From Xanthobacteraceae bacterium (lineage in GTDB: Bacteria > Pseudomonadota > Alphaproteobacteria > Rhizobiales > Xanthobacteraceae): DNA of 64,000 nucleotides. The DNA is taken from positions 1 to 64,000 of the forward strand of contig JAIESI010000086.1 of assembly GCA_019746135.1 (NCBI GenBank), in the 5' to 3' direction. The notes below the pieces were generated by a model. That model was given only the letters and a program-made list of their open reading frames with translations, was not told the DNA's origin and did not search any database. Shown in pieces: positions 8,743 through 20,855 of the stretch; the stretch's first letter is position 1; every line of letters starts with the position of its first letter. Made by a program: the position numbers and the translations under genes.

Positions 8743-9650
8743 TGAGGAAGCCCATCAACGTTTCGTTCGAGTTCTTCCCGCCGAAGTCCGAGGAGATGGA
8801 GAAGTCGCTCTGGGAGGCGATCGGCCGGCTTGCGCCGCTTGCCCCCAATTTCGTCTCGGTGACCTATGGGGCGGGCGGCTCGACGCGCGAGCGCACGCAT
8901 TCGACGGTGCGGCGGATCGTCAACGAGACGGCGCTGACGCCGGCCGCGCATCTGACCTGCGTCGCCGCGACCAAAGCCGAGATCAACGCGGTGATTGGCG
9001 CCTACAAGGATGCCGGCGTCCGCCACATCGTGGCGCTGCGCGGCGATCCTACGGGCGGCATCGGCGAGAAGTACGCGCCGCATCCGGGCGGCTACCTGAA
9101 CGGAGCCGATCTCGTCGCGGGCATCAAGCGCATCGCCGACATCGAGGTGTCGGTGTCGGCCTATCCCGAAAAACATCCGGACAGCCCGAGCGTGCAGGCC
9201 GACATCGATATGCTGCAGGCCAAGGTCGACGCCGGCGCGACGCGGGCGATGACGCAGTTCTTCTTCGAGAACGACAAGTATTTCGACTATCTCGACAAGG
9301 TGCGCGCGCGGGGTATTTATGTCCCGATCGTGCCGGGCATCCTGCCGGTGCAGAACTTCAAGCAGATGAAGGGCTTTGCCGAGCGCTGCGGCACCAGCGT
9401 GCCGCGCTGGCTCGCCGAGCGCTTCGACGGGCTCGACGACGACGTGGCGACGCGGAAGCTGATCGCGGCTGCGGTCGCGGCCGAGCAGGTGCTCGATCTG
9501 GTCGAGCGCGGTGTCACGGATTTTCACTTTTACACCATGAACCGCGCCGACCTTGTGTACGCGGTCTGTCATCTGCTGGGTGTAAGGCCAGAGAAAGCGC
9601 CTGCGGCTTCTGCTTCCCTCTCCCACCGGGAGAGGGTGCCCGCGGCCTGA
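8742..9650 (+). CDS. metF: 5,10-methylenetetrahydrofolate reductase
   Basis: [19 protein letters not shown]...[16 protein letters not shown]...RGDPTGG...[19 protein letters not shown] overlaps the preceding stop (TGATG). Confidence 0.95.
   Translation: MRKPINVSFEFFPPKSEEMEKSLWEAIGRLAPLAPNFVSVTYGAGGSTRERTHSTVRRIVNETALTPAAHLTCVAATKAEINAVIGAYKDAGVRHIVALRGDPTGGIGEKYAPHPGGYLNGADLVAGIKRIADIEVSVSAYPEKHPDSPSVQADIDMLQAKVDAGATRAMTQFFFENDKYFDYLDKVRARGIYVPIVPGILPVQNFKQMKGFAERCGTSVPRWLAERFDGLDDDVATRKLIAAAVAAEQVLDLVERGVTDFHFYTMNRADLVYAVCHLLGVRPEKAPAASASLSHRERVPAA
9616..9636. repeat. CCCTCTCCC-acc-GGGAGAGGG hairpin element inside the metF C-terminal codons
   Basis: Perfect 9-bp arms with 3-nt loop; encodes part of the [11 protein letters not shown] tail. 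Confidence 0.6.
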
Positions 9651-9678
9651 GCAAGTGGCGCAAGTAAGGTCCCAAGTC

Positions 9679-13401
<3,723 letters not shown>

Positions 13402-13516
13402 TCGCTCGTTTCCCTGGTCGCATTTTCTGCGGCGAACCGCTGCACACCGCGGGTCAAGTCCGGCAGGCTTTCGCCGGAAAATGCTCCGCTATGGCCTAGA
13501 GGTGCCCCAAAACAAG

Positions 13517-13543
13517 ACACCGGAGGGTGAGGCCCTCCGGTGT
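13517..13543 (-). terminator. Rho-independent terminator downstream of the small ORF
   Basis: ACACCGGAGGG / CCCTCCGGTGT perfect 11-bp stem with 5-nt loop; minus strand continues CTTGTTTTGG. Confidence 0.7.
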
Positions 13544-13593
13544 GCACCTTATGCCGCTTCATTGACGGGTTCGGTCTTCAGTGTTCTCCCAAC

Positions 13594-13677
13594 TCAGAAA
13601 GCGCCGAACAGCACCGCGCCGACAAAGGCGATCGCCGCGAAAACTGCCAGGACGTTCAGTCGTAAAGTCAGGTCCAC
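13594..13677 (-). CDS. 27-aa single-TM small protein (unannotated)
   Basis: Minus strand AGGAGG-ccgattg-GTG; translation (M)DLTLRLNVLAVFAAIAFVGAVLFGAF-stop; terminator hairpin 51 bp downstream. Confidence 0.6.
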   Translation of the reverse strand: MDLTLRLNVLAVFAAIAFVGAVLFGAF

Positions 13678-13910
13678 CAATCGGCCTCCTCGTTGAAACT
13701 GAAATGAGTCTAGCAGACCGCCTGCTCAGCCCGAAATGACAAACGTGCTGCAGCGCCGCACCGTTCCGGATGTCACCGGATTTCGATAAGCAATTGTTCT
13801 GACGTGAGAAATCCGTGCGGCGGACAGGGGATAACTACCCCATAATACCTGCACGCAACTGAGAATATTTTGGGCAATTGCAACCGTCGGGCGGTCCGCG
13901 GCCGGTCCGT

Positions 13911-15209
13911 CTACCCGCGCCGGGCCAACGCCGACTCAAGGAACAGGGCCGCCTCAAGCGTCGCCCGGTCGGCCCCGAATCGGCCGATCACCTGCACGCC
14001 GAGCGGCAGACCGTTGGGGTCGGCGAGGCCCGGCACGTTCACGCATGGGGTGCCCATCAGGGTCCAGAGCCGGTTGAAGGTCGAGCTGCCGGTCGTGGCG
14101 TAGCCCTTCGGCGGCGCGCCCGGTGCCGAGGGGGACAGGATCACGTCGAAGTCGCTCATCAGGTCGGAGACGGCCCTGCGCGCCTGGCTCGCGGTGCGGC
14201 GGGCGTCGTCATAGGCGTCGGCCGAAATCTTCATGCCGGTCTCGATCAGCTCGCGGGTGCCCTTGCAGAGCGGGTCCTGCGCCTTCTTGCCCAGGGCCGG
14301 CAGCACCTCCCCGGCGCGCTCGTATTCGGGCGCAAGCGCCCGCGCCGCCTCATAGGCGTGGATGGTGGCGTGGGCGCGGAACGCGGCCGACAGCACCGGC
14401 GGCAGCAGCACGTCCTTGACGCGGGCCATCGCCGCGGAGGCGGCGCGGGCCGCCATGTCGAGGGCCGCCGCCATGTCGGTCGAGGCCGAGGGCCACGGCT
14501 GCTGGCGCAGCACGCCGATCCGCGGCGACACCGGCGCGCGCTGGTCGACCCGCAGGTCGCGCTCGGTGAGGACCGCGGCGGCAAAGGCCACGTCGGCGAC
14601 CTGGGCGGCAAAGAAGCCCGCGGTGTCGAGATGCCAGGACACGCATTTGATGCCGATGGTCGGCAAAAGCCCGAACGACGGCTTGAAGCCTGCGACGCCG
14701 CAGAAGCTCGCCGGGCGGATGATCGAGCCGCCGGTCTGGGTGCCGGTCGCGAGCGGCACGAAGCCTGCGGCGACGGCTGCGGCCGAGCCCGACGACGAGC
14801 CGCCGGGCGTATAGGCGAGGTTCCGCGGGTTCTTGGTCTTGCCGGGATCGGTGTGGGCGAATTCGGTGGTGACGGTCTTGCCGAGGAGGACGCCGCCGGC
14901 GCGCTTGAGCTGCGTGACCATGGCGGCATCGGTCTTCGGCCGGTGGCCGGGATAGAGCCTCGAGCCGTATTCGGTCGGCATATCCGCCGTGTCGAAGATG
15001 TCTTTCAGCGCCACCGGCAGGCCGCGCAGCGGCTTGCCCTTCAGCCCCTCGGTCGCGGCAGCCTTGCGCGCGCCGTCGAGATCGAGCGTGACGAACGCCC
15101 CGACCTCGGCCTCGGTCTTGGCGATGGCATTGGCGCAGAGTTCCACCGCCAGCGCGGGAGTGAGTTCACCGCTTTCGAGGCGGCGGGCGAAATCGAGGGC
15201 TGAGAGCAT
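13911..15209 (-). CDS. Amidase (amidase signature family, GatA-like)
   Basis: MLSALDFARRLESGELTPALAVELCANAI...RGLPVALKDIFDTADMPTEYGS...NLAYTPGGSSSGSAAAVAAGFVPLATGTQTGGSIIRPA. Confidence 0.92.
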   Translation of the reverse strand: MLSALDFARRLESGELTPALAVELCANAIAKTEAEVGAFVTLDLDGARKAAATEGLKGKPLRGLPVALKDIFDTADMPTEYGSRLYPGHRPKTDAAMVTQLKRAGGVLLGKTVTTEFAHTDPGKTKNPRNLAYTPGGSSSGSAAAVAAGFVPLATGTQTGGSIIRPASFCGVAGFKPSFGLLPTIGIKCVSWHLDTAGFFAAQVADVAFAAAVLTERDLRVDQRAPVSPRIGVLRQQPWPSASTDMAAALDMAARAASAAMARVKDVLLPPVLSAAFRAHATIHAYEAARALAPEYERAGEVLPALGKKAQDPLCKGTRELIETGMKISADAYDDARRTASQARRAVSDLMSDFDVILSPSAPGAPPKGYATTGSSTFNRLWTLMGTPCVNVPGLADPNGLPLGVQVIGRFGADRATLEAALFLESALARRG

Positions 15210-15442
15210 CAGGCGGTGCCGTCGATCAGACCGACGATCCGCGTCGTGAAGCGCCGCGCCGCCGGCATGATGAAAAAGCCGGTGATCGCCGCGATCGGCC
15301 AGCTGATCAGGTAGGCCTTGATCCACTGGGCGACAAAATCGTGGCGGAGCCCGATGTTGAGAAAGGTGGCGATCAGCGTGACCATCAGCACCATGACCGA
15401 GGTCATGGTGGTGACGAGAATGATCCGGGTCTTGTGGTCCAT
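15209..15442 (-). CDS. DUF2798-like small membrane protein
   Basis: MDHKTRIILVTTMTSVMVLMVTLIATFLNIGLRHDFVAQWIKAYLISWPIAAITGFFIMPAARRFTTRIV; two TM segments; stop overlaps the amidase start. Confidence 0.7.
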   Translation of the reverse strand: MDHKTRIILVTTMTSVMVLMVTLIATFLNIGLRHDFVAQWIKAYLISWPIAAITGFFIMPAARRFTTRIVGLIDGTA

Positions 15443-15594
15443 TCGCTCATCCCCCGAGGGCGCAATTGCCCTCGCCCGCACCGGTTTTGGCCCGGAAAGC
15501 CGCCGCGGATCAAGGCCGTATCAACGATTGGTTCACCATAGACGGCCGCGGATCGCTAACAGCTCCTTAAGGGAATTCCTCGCATTGTCCGGGC

Positions 15595-17103
15595 ATGTCG
15601 CGTGGCGTGCGTTGGCTTCTCGGTGGCAGCCTCATCCTGGTCGCGCTCGCGGGCTGCGGCCGGGGCTTTCTGAGCTACGAGACCCGTGCGCCCTGGCGCA
15701 AGGACGCCGAGGTCGCCTGCCTCAACTCCGGCACAGTCAAGGAAGGCGTCAACGTCGTCCGCATCTCGCCGATCGACGGGCCGGGGATGTGCGGTGCCGA
15801 GTTTCCGCTGAAGGTCACGGCGCTCGGCGAAAGCGCGGTGTTGGGCTACGGCGAAGAGCTGCGGCCGCCGGGCTCCATTCCCAATGCCGGACGTGCGGCC
15901 ACGGAGCCGCGCTGGCCGATCCAGCAACAGCCGTACAACGCATCGGTGCAAAGCGCGCCGCTCGCGCAGCCGCGCTATGCGCCCCAGCAGCCAACTTCTC
16001 AGCAACCGGGCGCGCCGATGTCGCTCGAGCCGCCGGGAGCGCAGCAGGGCTACCAGCAGCTCGGCGCGCCGCCGCAGAACTTGCGCGCACCGCCGGATTG
16101 GCAGCGGGTGCAGCCGCAGCCGAATTATCCGGCGCAGCCCAACTATCGGACGCAACCGCAGCCGAGCTATCAGCAACAGCAGCAGCCGGTCTATAGCCAG
16201 CCGCAACCGAACTACGCGCCGCAGCAGACTTACGACCCGCCGCCGTCACCGCCGCGCCGCGGGCGCCAGGCAGTGCAAGAGGACGACGATGAGCTGCCGC
16301 CTTATGCCCGGCCGGGGGCCGCGCCCTCGTCGATCCCCGCACAGCGTCCGCGCCCATTGCCCGCGCTAGGTCCGCAGCGCCAGCCGGTCGCAGCGGCGAC
16401 GCCGGTCGAGGTCAAACCCGTGGCGACGCTCGCATGCCCGATCGTCTCCGCGCTCGACCGCTGGATCGCAGGATCGGTGCAGCCCGCGGCGATGAAGTGG
16501 TTCCGCCAGCCGGTCGCCGAGATCAAGCAGATCTCGGCCTACTCGTGCCGCGGCATGAACGGCCAGGCTGGCGCGCCGATCTCCGAGCACGCGTTCGGCA
16601 ACGCGCTCGACATTGCCGCCTTCGTGCTGGCTGACGGCCGGCGCATCACCGTCAAGAACGGCTGGCGCGGCTCGCCGGAGGAGCAGGGCTTCCTGCGCGA
16701 CATTCAGGGCGCGGCCTGCGATCAGTTCACCACGGTGCTGGCGCCCGGCTCAAACCAGTTTCACTACGACCACATCCATGTCGACCTGATGCGGCGGCCG
16801 AGTGGACGGCGCATCTGCAATCCGGGTGCGGTGGACGGCGATCTCGTGGCCGCACAGGCACGGCGCAATCCGGCCTATGCCTCGCGGCGGATCGAGCCGG
16901 AGCCGACGCGGCGCTACGACCCGGTGCTGCAGCCGGGTGACGACCCGTTCGCGTGGCGCGGCGACCGCCGCGATACCACCGGAGCGATTGTGGCGCAGCG
17001 GCCGGGCGTCAAAAACCCGACGGCCGAGGACAATGACTGGGTCGAGGATCCGGGCCCGCGGCCCGCCATCGATTGGTCCACAAACAAGCACAAGGTCTAT
17101 TGA
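15595..17103 (+). CDS. Extensin-like C-terminal domain protein (secreted, Q/P-rich linker)
   Basis: Lipoprotein-like N-terminus (GGSLILVALAGCGRGF); ISAYSCRGMNGQAGAPISEHAFGNALDIAAFVLADGRRITVKNGW...QFHYDHIHVDLMRR. Confidence 0.88.
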   Translation: MSRGVRWLLGGSLILVALAGCGRGFLSYETRAPWRKDAEVACLNSGTVKEGVNVVRISPIDGPGMCGAEFPLKVTALGESAVLGYGEELRPPGSIPNAGRAATEPRWPIQQQPYNASVQSAPLAQPRYAPQQPTSQQPGAPMSLEPPGAQQGYQQLGAPPQNLRAPPDWQRVQPQPNYPAQPNYRTQPQPSYQQQQQPVYSQPQPNYAPQQTYDPPPSPPRRGRQAVQEDDDELPPYARPGAAPSSIPAQRPRPLPALGPQRQPVAAATPVEVKPVATLACPIVSALDRWIAGSVQPAAMKWFRQPVAEIKQISAYSCRGMNGQAGAPISEHAFGNALDIAAFVLADGRRITVKNGWRGSPEEQGFLRDIQGAACDQFTTVLAPGSNQFHYDHIHVDLMRRPSGRRICNPGAVDGDLVAAQARRNPAYASRRIEPEPTRRYDPVLQPGDDPFAWRGDRRDTTGAIVAQRPGVKNPTAEDNDWVEDPGPRPAIDWSTNKHKVY

Positions 17104-17129
17104 GCCAACCGCTCGGGGCGGAGGGCGGC

Positions 17130-17165
17130 GGGGCGGCCGGAGGGGGACCGCCCCGCTTCTTTTTT
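17130..17165 (+). terminator. Rho-independent terminator of the extensin-like gene
   Basis: GGGGCGG...CCGCCCC followed by gcttcTTTTTT. Confidence 0.75.
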
Positions 17166-17212
17166 GGTAGTCGCGCACCGGGTCGGTAACCGCGCACCGG
17201 CCGCTTCTTGTC

Positions 17213-17620
17213 AGGGCGAATTTCCGCGAACTCGAAAGCACCCGGGCGGTGGTCGAGAACCTGCGGGACCATGGCTACAGGCTCGGGCTTCTGTCCGTGC
17301 ATGCCAAGGAATGGATAGAGCACTGCGAACCCGTCTCGAAGCCCAAGCCGGAAGCCTTCCTGCACATCGTGGACCGGATGGGTGCGTCTCCGGAAACCTG
17401 CAGTTTCACCGACGACTCGAAGGTGAACGTGGACGCCGCAACGGCTCTCGGACTGACCGGCATCGTATTCACCGACGCGTCGGCCCTGGATGTTCAGATC
17501 GGCAAGCTGCTGCCGGACTACCGCCAGCCGGCCAGGTCAAAGCCCGTCCGCCCCTTCGTCCCCAGATTGGGCATGCGTGAATCTCCGGGATTACCCAAGT
17601 CAAGGACTGCGGGGCTATGA
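17213..17620 (+). pseudogene. HAD-superfamily hydrolase remnant (N-terminus missing, probable internal deletion)
   Basis: In-frame ...RANFRELESTRAVVENLRDHGYRLGLLSVHAKEWIEHCE then directly PVSKPKPEAFLHIVDRMGASPETCSFTDDSKVNVDAATALGLTGIVFTD; nucleophile Asp motif absent and the cap/linker segment before SKPKPEAF too short. Confidence 0.65.
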
Positions 17621-18373
17621 CAGCAATTCGCGGAGGACATCCTCGGGATTTTCCGCTTCATGCGCCGTCATATATTCGGAGACCCGCGCTTCAACGAGTT
17701 GCAAGTGATGTATCATCGCCGCGGCAGCGCGCGAGGCATCCTTCTTCCCTAAAGCGTCGACGATGGCCCTATGCTCTTCCGGCGCGCACCCGGAATGTCG
17801 CGCCGACTCGAACAAGGCCACATAGATTTGAGTTCTCGAAATCAGCCGAAGAACGATTTCTTCGAGTGTAGGATTTTCGGCTAGAGCTACAAGCTCGCTG
17901 TGAAACGCTCCTGCGAGCCGGACGGATTCATCCCGTTCTCCGCGCTGCTCGGCGTGTCTTTCTTTTGCGACGTGCGCTTTCAGCTTGGACAGCTGCGAGG
18001 GGGTAACGCGACCTGCCAGGACGGCGACGAGCCCTGCCTCGACCGCCTTGCGAGCTTCGTACACCCGACGGACGGCATCCGCAGAGGGCTGCGGTACATA
18101 CGCCCCCCGATTTGCGAATACCTCAAGCTTCCCTTCCTCGGCCAGTTGCAAGAGGGCCTTTCGAGTTGCGGCGCGAGTGACATTGAAGATCTCGGCGAGA
18201 TGGCGCTCGCGTAACGGTGATCCAGGTTTGAGCCGTCCCGCGAGCAGTGCCTTGCTCAAGACGCCGTAGACGTGATCGTGGCCTGTGTGGTCAGCGGCAG
18301 AAGAGACTGCGGCGGCACCGCGGCCGTTGTGCTTGCTCCGCCTGGACGTCTGTTTCGCCAAGTAACACCTCAT
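17615..18373 (-). CDS. GntR-family transcriptional regulator (FCD/FadR subfamily)
   Basis: HVYGVLSKALLAGRLKPGSPLRERHLAEIFNVTRAATRKALLQLAEEGKLEVFANRGAYVPQPS... plus FCD-type C-terminus. Confidence 0.88.
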   Translation of the reverse strand: MRCYLAKQTSRRSKHNGRGAAAVSSAADHTGHDHVYGVLSKALLAGRLKPGSPLRERHLAEIFNVTRAATRKALLQLAEEGKLEVFANRGAYVPQPSADAVRRVYEARKAVEAGLVAVLAGRVTPSQLSKLKAHVAKERHAEQRGERDESVRLAGAFHSELVALAENPTLEEIVLRLISRTQIYVALFESARHSGCAPEEHRAIVDALGKKDASRAAAAMIHHLQLVEARVSEYMTAHEAENPEDVLRELLS

Positions 18374-18437
18374 TAACCGCCGGTCTTTCCTGTGGAAAAT
18401 ATAGGACTTGCCTCCGGAAAACCAGTCTGCGAAAAAA

Positions 18438-18447
18438 TGGTCAACCA
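18438..18447. promoter_or_regulatory. Candidate GntR operator 1 (TGGTCAACCA)
   Basis: Near-palindromic TGGTCAACCA in the divergent intergenic region. Confidence 0.55.
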
Positions 18448-18458
18448 ACAATGCGAAA

Positions 18459-18472
18459 TTTGGTCGACCAAA
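18459..18472. promoter_or_regulatory. Candidate GntR operator 2 (TTTGGTCGACCAAA)
   Basis: Perfect 14-bp palindrome; FadR-type TGGTnnACCA core; 23 bp centre-to-centre from operator 1. Confidence 0.65.
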
Positions 18473-18482
18473 GAGACGGGAA

Positions 18483-19841
18483 ATGACTGACCACGATCAC
18501 TTCGACCTGCTGCTGACCGGAGCCACGATCTTGACCGGTCGATTCGACCGGCCGGAAATTCGGGACGGTGCGATCGGGGTAAAGGACGGTAAGATCAGTT
18601 GGCTGGGTGCGGGCGTGCCTGCGGTATGCAACGCCGGCAGAACGGTGCGACTGGCGGGGCACCTCATAACGCCCGGCTTCGTCAACGTTCACACGCATGC
18701 CATCCTGACGATGGTGCGCGGCGTCGCGGCCGACTCGGGATTTGCGCCCTCCTATACGCCGGGGCTGCCCAAGGGCACCGATGTGAACCCCGGGCAGGCC
18801 CGGGCTTTAGCGCGCCTCGGCGCTCTCGAAGCCCTCATGTTCGGCTCGACCGTGCTCGGCGATCACTTTGAGCACGCTGATGTTGCTACTGAAGCCATGG
18901 CCGAGCTTGGGATTCGGCTGTGCCCAAGCTGGCGCATTTACGATCTGGATTTCTCACAAGTGCCCCAGGGCCGCTTCGTCCATAACCCGGCTATCGGGGC
19001 CGGCACGCTCGACAATGCGATGAAGCTTTACGAGCGCTGGAAGGGCCATCCGCGGGTCACGGTCAATCTCGCCGCGCACGCTGTCGACACCTGCTCCGAT
19101 GGTTTCTTGCGTGAGATCGCCGCGCTCTCGAACCGCTATGGCCTTATCGTCAGTACGCACCTCGGCCAAAGCACGGTCGAGGTCGAACGAGTCCGCGAAC
19201 GCAGCGGAAAGACCTCGGTGGAAGTGCTGGATGACACCGGCCTCCTGAATGCGCGGCTTATGGGCGGCCACTGCATTTATCTCACCGAATCCGACATCGC
19301 GCGTATGGCGAAAGCGGGCGCCCATGCCGTGCACATTCCCAAGTGCAATGCGGCCTCGGGGCGGTTTGCGCCGACGCACGCTCTCAAGCGTGCAGGGATC
19401 AATATCGCGCTGGCCACGGACACGCAGCACGGCGACATGGTGGAGTTGATGCGCTGGGCTCTCGCGACCGCGCGTGTGCAGATCGGCAAGGTCGATGACG
19501 AATGGCAGCCACACCACGTCTTCCATATGGCCACGCTGGGAGCCGCCAAGGCTCTGGGCATGGACAAGGACCTTGGCAGCATCGAGATCGGCAAGCGGGC
19601 TGATCTTGTCGTGTTCGACGTGCGGCGTCCTCATCTGACGCCGCTGGTCGATCCGCTCGGCAATCTCGTGCACACGGCACAGGGCCGGGACGTTTCCATG
19701 GTCATCGTGGACGGAGAGGTGCTGGTCGAGAACGGCCGGCCGACCCGTGTCGATATGGATCAGGTTTGTCGTGAAGCCGAACAGGCAGCACGCGAACTCT
19801 GGAGTGATGTAGGGCGCCGCTACTGGGCGGACCGCATCTAA
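18483..19841 (+). CDS. Amidohydrolase family protein (TRZ/ATZ-like)
   Basis: ITPGFVNVHTHAILTMVRGVAADSGF...GLIVSTHLGQS...IALATDTQHGDMVELMRWA...GSIEIGKRADLVVFD. Confidence 0.9.
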   Translation: MTDHDHFDLLLTGATILTGRFDRPEIRDGAIGVKDGKISWLGAGVPAVCNAGRTVRLAGHLITPGFVNVHTHAILTMVRGVAADSGFAPSYTPGLPKGTDVNPGQARALARLGALEALMFGSTVLGDHFEHADVATEAMAELGIRLCPSWRIYDLDFSQVPQGRFVHNPAIGAGTLDNAMKLYERWKGHPRVTVNLAAHAVDTCSDGFLREIAALSNRYGLIVSTHLGQSTVEVERVRERSGKTSVEVLDDTGLLNARLMGGHCIYLTESDIARMAKAGAHAVHIPKCNAASGRFAPTHALKRAGINIALATDTQHGDMVELMRWALATARVQIGKVDDEWQPHHVFHMATLGAAKALGMDKDLGSIEIGKRADLVVFDVRRPHLTPLVDPLGNLVHTAQGRDVSMVIVDGEVLVENGRPTRVDMDQVCREAEQAARELWSDVGRRYWADRI

Positions 19842-19880
19842 ACTGCTGAAACACACAACACCCAAAACAGGACTTTTACG

Positions 19881-20852
19881 ATGAAGTGCCCGGTCAGGTT
19901 GCTGCCCCTCGTTGCTATCGCATCCGCGCTCGGATGCCTGTCGGTATCCGCCCAGGATGTCTATCCGTCGAAACCGGTGAAGATCGTCATTCCGTTTGCA
20001 CCGGGCGGTGCAGCCGACACCTTCGGCCGCCTGATCGGGAATAAGCTGAACGGTGTCTGGTCGCAGCCGGTCATCGTCGAGAACAAGACAGGCGCCGGAG
20101 GTCAGGTTGCAACGCAGAACGTGGTGAACGCGCCGGCGGACGGCTACACCTTGCTGATCGTGACCGTGGGGCATGCGGTCAACCCGTGGCTCTATCCGAA
20201 CCTGCCCTACGACACGGAGAAGGACCTCAAGCCCGTCGCCATGCTGGCCCAGGCGCCGAGCGTGCTGGCGATCAATCCTGCGGTGCCGGCGAAGTCGGTT
20301 GCCGAGCTGATAGCGCTGGCGAAAGCGAAGCCGAATGCCCTGAATTATGGCTCGGCCGGCAATGCCAGCACCAGCCACATCGCGGGAGCGATGCTGGCGA
20401 GCCTCGGCGGGGTGCAGATGACGCACGTGCCCTATCGGGGCTCCGCGCCGGCGATGACCGATCTGATCGGCGGCCAGATCCAGTTCATCATCGACCCGAT
20501 CGTTTCCTCGGCGCAGCACGTGAAGGCCGGTAAGCTGCGGGCGCTTGCCATCAGCACGGCAAGCCGCTCGCCGCTGGCTCCGGAACTGCCTCCCATCGGC
20601 GACATGTTGCAAGGCTACGACTTTTCCTCGTGGTTCATGCTGCTCGCGCCGGCAAAGACGCCCGATGCGATCGTCCAGAAGATCCACGACGATGTCGAAA
20701 GGGCGCTCGCCAGTTCCGACGTCAAGGAGCGCTACACGGCGATGGGGGCCGAAACCGGCAAAGGCACGTCAGCGGAAGTTGCGCGCTTTCTCTCCAGCGA
20801 GATCAAACGCTACGCGCGCGTCGTGAAAGAGGCCGGCATGAAGGCCGAATGA
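19881..20852 (+). CDS. Tripartite tricarboxylate transporter substrate-binding protein (Bug/TctC family)
   Basis: YPSKPVKIVIPFAPGGAADTFGRLIGNKL...ENKTGAGGQVATQNVVNAPADGYTLL. Confidence 0.92.
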   Translation: MKCPVRLLPLVAIASALGCLSVSAQDVYPSKPVKIVIPFAPGGAADTFGRLIGNKLNGVWSQPVIVENKTGAGGQVATQNVVNAPADGYTLLIVTVGHAVNPWLYPNLPYDTEKDLKPVAMLAQAPSVLAINPAVPAKSVAELIALAKAKPNALNYGSAGNASTSHIAGAMLASLGGVQMTHVPYRGSAPAMTDLIGGQIQFIIDPIVSSAQHVKAGKLRALAISTASRSPLAPELPPIGDMLQGYDFSSWFMLLAPAKTPDAIVQKIHDDVERALASSDVKERYTAMGAETGKGTSAEVARFLSSEIKRYARVVKEAGMKAE

Positions 20853-20855
20853 TCC

